Origin: Deltaproteobacteria bacterium
GTDB taxonomy: Bacteria; Desulfobacterota; B13-G15
Assembly: GCA_003646705.1 (NCBI GenBank)
Contig: QMLK01000100.1
Coordinates: 1-5,103 of the forward strand
Length of the DNA stretch: 5,103 nt
Reading direction: 5' to 3'
The notes under the pieces were generated by a model that did no database searches, was not told the DNA's origin, and saw nothing but the letters and a program-made list of their open reading frames with translations. Below are positions 1 through 5,103 of this stretch, one piece after another (the first letter of the stretch is position 1; each line of letters opens with the position of its first letter). A program made the position numbers and the translations under genes.

Positions 1-152
1 CCCAGATAGTCGTTGGAGCAGAGCAATACCACCTCTCTGCCCCCGATCTTCACCCTTCCCCCCATAGGGGACTCCAACCACCTGAGGGTCCGGAGGCGGC
101 CAACCCCTTCAAGGGCCTCGAGTTCCCTTTCGAGGAAGTCCAGGTTACCCAT
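1..152 (-). CDS. bioF: 8-amino-7-oxononanoate synthase, N-terminal part (runs off left edge)
   Basis: Reading the minus strand from an ATG at 152 gives 50 open codons to the window edge, beginning MGNLDFLERELEALEGVG and reaching VVLLCSNDYLG at residues 41-50 plus a partial codon. The SNDYLG motif is the N-terminal hallmark of the alpha-oxoamine synthase family of PLP enzymes. That family includes BioF (pimeloyl thioester plus L-alanine to 8-amino-7-oxononanoate), 2-amino-3-ketobutyrate CoA ligase and 5-aminolevulinate synthase. The motif cannot separate these members, but position directly after bioB strongly favours BioF, a cytosolic enzyme two steps before BioB's substrate dethiobiotin. An aminolevulinate synthase is less likely because hemL of the C5 route lies next door. 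The start overlaps the bioB stop in the string ATGGGTAA (8 bases). No strong ribosome binding site precedes it, so translational coupling to bioB is inferred. The catalytic lysine lies outside the window. Confidence 0.88.
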   Translation of the reverse strand, partial: MGNLDFLERELEALEGVGRLRTLRWLESPMGGRVKIGGREVVLLCSNDYL

Positions 153-1128
153 CGGCCACTTCGAGCTCGAGGTCCTCTATCATCTGCAGATCGTCCCTGC
201 AGTCCCTACCAGGGGTGGTGAGGTAGTTTCCGATCATCAGGCCATTGGCCCCGGCCATCAGCACCAAGGGGTGGAGGTCCCGCAGGCCGAAGGCCCTGCC
301 GCCGCAGATCCGGATGTCCCGATCCGGCAGCAGGAACCGGAAGACCGCCACCGAGCGCAAAAGCTCCACGGGGGGCAAGGGCCTCTGGTCCCCGAGCCTG
401 GTGCCGGGGATGGGGTGGAGGAAGTTGAGGGCCACGGAGTTCACCCCAAGCTCCCTCAGGGTGAGGGCCAGCTCCACCCGCTGCTGCCTCGACTCCCCCA
501 GGCCGAAGATGCCTCCGGAGCAGACCTCAAGGCCCACCTCCTTGGCCGCTCGGAGGGTCTGGACGTCCTCCTCGTAGGGGTGGGTGGTGCAGACCTCGGC
601 GAAGAAGGACCAGGCGGTCTCCAGGTTGTGATGGTAACAGTTGAGGCCGGCCTCCTTGAGGCGTTGGGCCTTCTCCGGAGTGAGGATGCCCAGGGAGGCA
701 CAGGAGATCAGGGAGGTCTCCTGCCGGATCATCGAGATGGCCTCCGCTATCCGGCCGACTTCGCGGTCCGAAGGGGTACGGCCGCTTATGACGATGGAGA
801 AACGCCTGGCCCCCATCCCCTCGGCCTCCTTGGCCCTCTGGAGGATCTCCTCAGGGGCCATCAGGGGGTAGATCTCTATCTCGGCGCGGTGATGGACCGA
901 CTGGGCGCAGAAGGCACAGTCCTCGGGGCACCGGCCCGACTTGGCGTTCACGATGGCACAGAGCTTCACCCCTCGGCCGAAGAAGTGCCTCCTGACCTGC
1001 GTGGCCCCCCTGAGGAGGTCGATGAAGTCCTCCTCGAAGAGGCCGAGGGCCTCTTGCTGGCCGAGCTCCTTCCCCTCGAGGATCTCCCGGATCAATGCCT
1101 GAAGCCCCATGGCCTCTTCCCTTAACAC
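145..1128 (-). CDS. bioB: Biotin synthase (radical SAM)
   Basis: This radical SAM enzyme inserts sulfur into dethiobiotin to form biotin, the final pathway step, in the cytosol. Length is 327 residues from a GTG at 1128, normal for the family. The SAM-binding [4Fe-4S] motif CxxxCxxC is C67, C71, C74 in GRCPEDCAFCAQS. Family motifs follow: CYHHNLET (164-171), VCSGGIFGLGE (202-212), NFLHPIPGT (235-243) and a C-terminal NYLTTPGRD. Against the E. coli enzyme, recalled from memory, C143 and C203 match two auxiliary-cluster cysteines and R273 the conserved arginine. The third cysteine position (E. coli C97) is serine here, S111 in RRFSIVISGR, and an extra cysteine, C275, lies two residues after R273. 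The start is uncertain: GTG 1128 has GAGGG six bases upstream, while in-frame ATG 1110 (codon 7) has AAGGGA seven bases upstream. bioF follows with an 8-base overlap. A BirA-like operator lies just upstream. Confidence 0.97.
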   Translation of the reverse strand: MLREEAMGLQALIREILEGKELGQQEALGLFEEDFIDLLRGATQVRRHFFGRGVKLCAIVNAKSGRCPEDCAFCAQSVHHRAEIEIYPLMAPEEILQRAKEAEGMGARRFSIVISGRTPSDREVGRIAEAISMIRQETSLISCASLGILTPEKAQRLKEAGLNCYHHNLETAWSFFAEVCTTHPYEEDVQTLRAAKEVGLEVCSGGIFGLGESRQQRVELALTLRELGVNSVALNFLHPIPGTRLGDQRPLPPVELLRSVAVFRFLLPDRDIRICGGRAFGLRDLHPLVLMAGANGLMIGNYLTTPGRDCRDDLQMIEDLELEVADG

Positions 1129-1148
1129 TTGGGGCCCTCATTTGTCAA
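1120..1148 (-). promoter_or_regulatory. Possible bioB promoter (weak)
   Basis: On the minus strand a perfect TTGACA hexamer (1148 to 1143) is followed, after 17 bases, by TTAAGG (1125 to 1120), a poor match to TATAAT. TTGACA overlaps the left half of the BirA-like operator, which is how such operators usually block bio promoters. If this promoter is real, transcription would start close to 1113, which would rule out the GTG start at 1128 and leave the ATG at 1110 almost leaderless. The weak -10 makes this tentative. Confidence 0.3.
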
Positions 1149-1172
1149 CCCTATTTTTTTGGAGGTTTACCG
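1142..1172. promoter_or_regulatory. BirA-like biotin operator
   Basis: An imperfect inverted repeat, TTGTCAACC (1142-1150) and GGTTTACCG (1164-1172), is separated by 13 bases that include a run of seven T. The bacterial BirA operator is known as TTGTAAACC, a spacer of roughly 14-16 bases, then GGTTTACAA. The left half matches 8 of 9 positions and the right half 7 of 9. It sits between bioB and hemL, where a biotin-responsive repressor site is expected, and overlaps the TTGACA facing bioB. The short spacer is the main departure. Biotin protein ligase with a DNA-binding domain would be the expected binder; its gene is not in the window. Confidence 0.6.
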
Positions 1173-1173
1173 A

Positions 1174-1202
1174 TTGACGCAGCCGGGAGCCTCCCCTAAG
1201 AT
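1174..1202 (+). promoter_or_regulatory. hemL promoter, sigma-70 type
   Basis: A -35 hexamer TTGACG (1174-1179, 5 of 6 to consensus) and a -10 hexamer TAAGAT (1197-1202, 4 of 6) are separated by exactly 17 bases. Transcription would begin near 1209, giving a short leader of about 23 bases to the hemL ATG. The spacer contains a small dyad, GGGAG-C-CTCCC (1185-1195). The -35 begins two bases after the BirA-like operator ends, so a bound repressor could touch this promoter as well. Confidence 0.55.
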
Positions 1203-1220
1203 AGCCCGAAAGGACCGTTG

Positions 1221-1226
1221 AGGAGG
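1221..1226 (+). promoter_or_regulatory. hemL ribosome binding site
   Basis: A perfect AGGAGG lies five bases before the ATG at 1232, which fixes the hemL start. Confidence 0.85.
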
Positions 1227-1231
1227 GCGAT

Positions 1232-2524
1232 ATGGGGCGCTCGGAGGAGCTCTTCGAGGAGGCGAGGCGTTTCATCCCCGGAGGGGTCAACAGCCCGGTC
1301 AGGGCCTTCAAGGCCGTGGGGGGGATACCCCGTTTCATCGCCCGGGCCCAGGGGGCGCGGGTCTGGGACGTGGATGGAAGGGAGTACATAGATTATGTGG
1401 CCTCCTGGGGCCCCATGATCCTGGGGCACGCCTACCCGCGGGTGGTCCAGGCCGTAAGGGAGCGGACGGAGAGGGGGACCAGCTACGGTGCCCCTACGGC
1501 CCTTGAGGTGGAGCTGGCCAGGACGATAGTGGAGGCCCTCCCATCGGTGGAGATGGTCAGGATGGTCAATTCCGGCACCGAGGCGGTGATGTCGGCCATA
1601 AGGCTCGCCAGGGCCTTCACAGGCAGGGACAAGGTCCTGAAGTTCGAGGGCTGCTATCACGGCCACGCCGATGGACTGCTGGTCAAGGCCGGCTCCGGGG
1701 CCACCACCCTGGGGGTGCCGTTGAGCTCTGGGGTGCCAGCTTCCTACGCGGAGCTCACCCTGCTTGCCCCCTTTAACGACCTTGAGGCCGTGCAGAGGGT
1801 GATGGCGGAACATCGGGGGGAGGTGGCCTGTGTTATCGTGGAGCCCGTGGCCGGCAACATGGGCGTGGTCCTCCCTGAAGACGGCTTCCTCCAAGGGCTG
1901 CGGGAGATCTGCGACCAAGAGGATGTCCTCCTCATCTTCGATGAGGTGATAACCGGCTTCAGGGTGGGTTGGTCAGGGGCCCAGGGGCTCTACGGGGTGA
2001 TGCCCGACCTCACCTGCCTGGGCAAGATCATCGGCGGGGGGCTCCCCGTGGGGGCCTTCGGCGGAAGACGCGAGATCATGGAGCTCTTGGCCCCCTCAGG
2101 CCCCGTCTATCAGGCGGGAACCCTCTCGGGGAACCCCTTGGCCTGCGCCGCGGGCCTTGAGACCTTGAGGATCTTAAGGGAGGAGGCCCCTTACGAGGAG
2201 CTCGAGGAAAGGACGAGCTACCTCTGCTCGGAGATCCACAAGGTGGCAGAGGAGGTGGGTGTCGAAGTTACGGTGAACCAGATAGGCTCCATGTTCACCG
2301 GCTTCTTCGCGGAAGGCCCCATAAGGGACTATGCCTCTGCCATGGGGAGCGACCTCGAACTCCACCGCCGCTTCTTCTGGGCGATGCTTCGAAGGGGCGT
2401 ATACCTCCCCCCCTCCCAGTTCGAAGCCGCCTTCCTCTCCACGGCCCACGGCCCCGAGGAGATGGAGAGGACGCTCTCGGCGGTGAAGGAGGGGTTGAGG
2501 GAGATATCAGGGGGTCTTCGCTGA
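1232..2524 (+). CDS. hemL: Glutamate-1-semialdehyde 2,1-aminomutase
   Basis: HemL converts glutamate-1-semialdehyde to 5-aminolevulinate, the last step of the tRNA-dependent C5 route to heme, siroheme and other tetrapyrroles, in the cytosol with PLP. The 430 residues match the family's usual length of about 425-430. Hallmarks run in order: the N-terminal [13 protein letters not shown] (14-26), the substrate loop [12 protein letters not shown] (58-69), the cofactor phosphate site NSGTEA (113-118), CYHGHADG (141-148), EPVAGNMG (204-211), FDEVITGFR with PLP-ring aspartate D237 (236-244), and [16 protein letters not shown] with Schiff-base lysine K265 (263-278). [12 protein letters not shown] (297-308) completes the active site. 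The start is set by the AGGAGG five bases upstream. Nothing is truncated. The gene diverges from bioB and is probably first of a three-gene unit with the cysteine-rich gene and glgB. The SDS-free C5 gene also argues against an aminolevulinate synthase here. Confidence 0.98.
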   Translation: MGRSEELFEEARRFIPGGVNSPVRAFKAVGGIPRFIARAQGARVWDVDGREYIDYVASWGPMILGHAYPRVVQAVRERTERGTSYGAPTALEVELARTIVEALPSVEMVRMVNSGTEAVMSAIRLARAFTGRDKVLKFEGCYHGHADGLLVKAGSGATTLGVPLSSGVPASYAELTLLAPFNDLEAVQRVMAEHRGEVACVIVEPVAGNMGVVLPEDGFLQGLREICDQEDVLLIFDEVITGFRVGWSGAQGLYGVMPDLTCLGKIIGGGLPVGAFGGRREIMELLAPSGPVYQAGTLSGNPLACAAGLETLRILREEAPYEELEERTSYLCSEIHKVAEEVGVEVTVNQIGSMFTGFFAEGPIRDYASAMGSDLELHRRFFWAMLRRGVYLPPSQFEAAFLSTAHGPEEMERTLSAVKEGLREISGGLR

Positions 2525-2547
2525 GGCTTGAAGGGTTCCCTTCAGCC
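2525..2547 (+). other. Hairpin after hemL without U-tract
   Basis: Directly after the hemL stop, GGC (2525-2527) can pair with GCC (2545-2547), and after a bulged T, TGAAGG (2529-2534) pairs with CCTTCA (2539-2544) around the loop GTTC. The stem is stable, but no T-run follows in the next 20 bases, so it does not look like an intrinsic terminator. It could protect the hemL message end or cause partial termination within the unit. Confidence 0.4.
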
Positions 2548-2562
2548 CTCGAGGGTCCTGAG

Positions 2563-3411
2563 ATGAGCTCATGTCCTGGTTTTCAGGGACGCAAACCGAC
2601 TCCTGCGTCCTTTCAGGGGGTCAACTACAGTTGGCTCTGTCATCCGGACGAGCGCAAGTCCTGCGGGGCCTGCTGCGGGCTTTACAACTACCTGGACCAC
2701 AGCCGTGAGGCCCTCGAAGGTCTGCTCGAGGCGCGCACGCTGCTGTTTCAGCGCTATCCGTTAACGCCTGAGGGCCTTGCGGCCTACAAGGAGGAGGCCA
2801 GGGGCCTCCATCACTCCCCTCCCCTATGTAACGAGATCGCCCGCTGTGAGTTCCTCGGTTTCGTGGACGATGAAAGGCGCAGGGTGGGGTGCCTGCTCCA
2901 CCCCGCCCTTCACGGGGAGGACCTGCGGGAGCTCTCCCCCTACGGAAGGGACCTCTGCGCCGAGCACCTCTGCCCCAGCCACCAGTACCTCACGGAGGGG
3001 GAACGGCGTCTGGTGGCCGCTGTGCTTGACGACTGGTACCTCTACGGCTTGGTGATCACCGACTTGGATCTCGTGCGGGAGTCGCTCAAGCTCGTGGCAG
3101 ACAGGGTGGGCTGCATGCCCTCACCGGAGGACCTACGGCGCGGAGCCTTCAAGCGGGCCCTGGCCGAGTTCTTCTCCCTGAAGGAGCACTGGCCCTTCCG
3201 GGATCGCCGTCCCCGCCTGGGAAAGTATTGGTTCAGCCGGGGGGAGTATCGTCTGGATCACCCCTTCGACGATCCCTGGGACCGGTTGCTCTGCAGCCTC
3301 GAGACCGATCCTTCCCAGTGGGGGCAGGCTATGGGGTTCTTGCAAAGGCGGATTGAGCGTGTCGTCGGGGCGTATCTGGGGGAAGATGACGGTTTGAGGC
3401 CCCTGGGTTAA
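2563..3411 (+). CDS. YkgJ-like cysteine-cluster protein of unknown function
   Basis: The 282-residue product has twelve cysteines, mostly in the first half. The pattern is C26, then C34-GA-C37-C38 ([11 protein letters not shown]), C89 and C95 ([13 protein letters not shown]), C110 (VGCLLHP) and C132/C137 (DLCAEHLC). CxxCC followed by C-x-F-L, a cysteine before a His-Pro, and a later cysteine pair resembles the YkgJ/FliB-type CxxCxxCC family (Pfam PF03692), thought to bind zinc or an iron-sulfur centre. The first cysteine is displaced (C26 rather than three residues before C34), so this is a divergent member at best. The second half (about 145-282) has no motif I recognise and few cysteines. 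No signal peptide or membrane segment is visible, so it is probably cytosolic. The ATG has GAGGG seven bases upstream (2551-2555). It lies 38 bases after hemL and 14 before glgB, which suggests co-transcription. The gene is real by length, codon use and cysteine spacing; its role is unknown. Confidence 0.85.
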   Translation: MSSCPGFQGRKPTPASFQGVNYSWLCHPDERKSCGACCGLYNYLDHSREALEGLLEARTLLFQRYPLTPEGLAAYKEEARGLHHSPPLCNEIARCEFLGFVDDERRRVGCLLHPALHGEDLRELSPYGRDLCAEHLCPSHQYLTEGERRLVAAVLDDWYLYGLVITDLDLVRESLKLVADRVGCMPSPEDLRRGAFKRALAEFFSLKEHWPFRDRRPRLGKYWFSRGEYRLDHPFDDPWDRLLCSLETDPSQWGQAMGFLQRRIERVVGAYLGEDDGLRPLG

Positions 3412-3425
3412 AATCTCTCCGGGCT

Positions 3426-5103
<1,678 letters not shown>

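Noticed and set aside
13..1125. A long open frame of about 370 codons on the plus strand opposite bioB
   Set aside because: It is antisense to a gene with every BioB motif. Its translation is low-complexity and rich in Gly, Pro, Leu and Glu, with no recognisable domain, as expected for shadow frames in GC-rich DNA.
1129..1231. Biotin- or heme-sensing riboswitch in the divergent gap
   Set aside because: The predicted leaders on both sides are too short for a structured aptamer, and the recognisable element is a DNA-type inverted repeat.
1196..1918. A 240-codon open frame on the minus strand over hemL
   Set aside because: It is antisense to the conserved N-terminal half of HemL, shows no protein family features, and would run through the divergent promoter region.
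2525..2547. Intrinsic terminator after hemL
   Set aside because: A good stem exists, but no U-tract follows, and the next gene begins within 40 bases on the same strand; it is kept only as a hairpin.

Overview
The window is a GC-rich bacterial chromosomal segment with tightly packed genes. It carries the start of a biotin operon on the minus strand (bioB followed by bioF, which runs off the left edge). Divergent from it, on the plus strand, are three genes: hemL, a cysteine-rich YkgJ-like protein, and a glycogen branching enzyme gene (glgB) that runs off the right edge. Arginine is often AGG and most codons end in G or C, as in many high-GC thermophilic or anaerobic bacteria. The details of BioB and the C5-type heme pathway gene fit an anaerobic, perhaps Desulfobacterota-like, bacterium. 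That placement is an inference from style only; no rRNA or other marker is present.

Layout. Positions 1-152 (minus) hold the first 50 codons of bioF, overlapping the end of bioB by 8 bases. Positions 145-1128 (minus) are bioB. The roughly 100-base divergent gap (1129-1231) holds an imperfect inverted repeat resembling the BirA biotin operator, a good sigma-70-type promoter for hemL (TTGACG-N17-TAAGAT), and a TTGACA hexamer facing bioB that overlaps the operator. hemL (1232-2524) is full length. It is followed by a GC-rich hairpin with no U-tract, then by the cysteine-rich gene (2563-3411), and after 14 bases by glgB (3426 to the edge). Gaps of 38 and 14 bases and the shared strand suggest that the three plus-strand genes are co-transcribed.

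Function. The minus-strand pair makes biotin: BioF joins pimeloyl thioester and alanine, and BioB adds sulfur at the last step. The plus-strand genes serve tetrapyrrole synthesis (HemL makes 5-aminolevulinate) and glycogen branching (GlgB). The cysteine-rich protein has no assigned function. No mobile element, CRISPR array, RNA gene or obviously foreign gene was seen. The points most worth a second look are the unusual auxiliary-cluster residues of BioB, the BirA-like operator lying against the hemL promoter, and the uncharacterised cysteine-cluster protein. No clearly new multi-gene system is visible.
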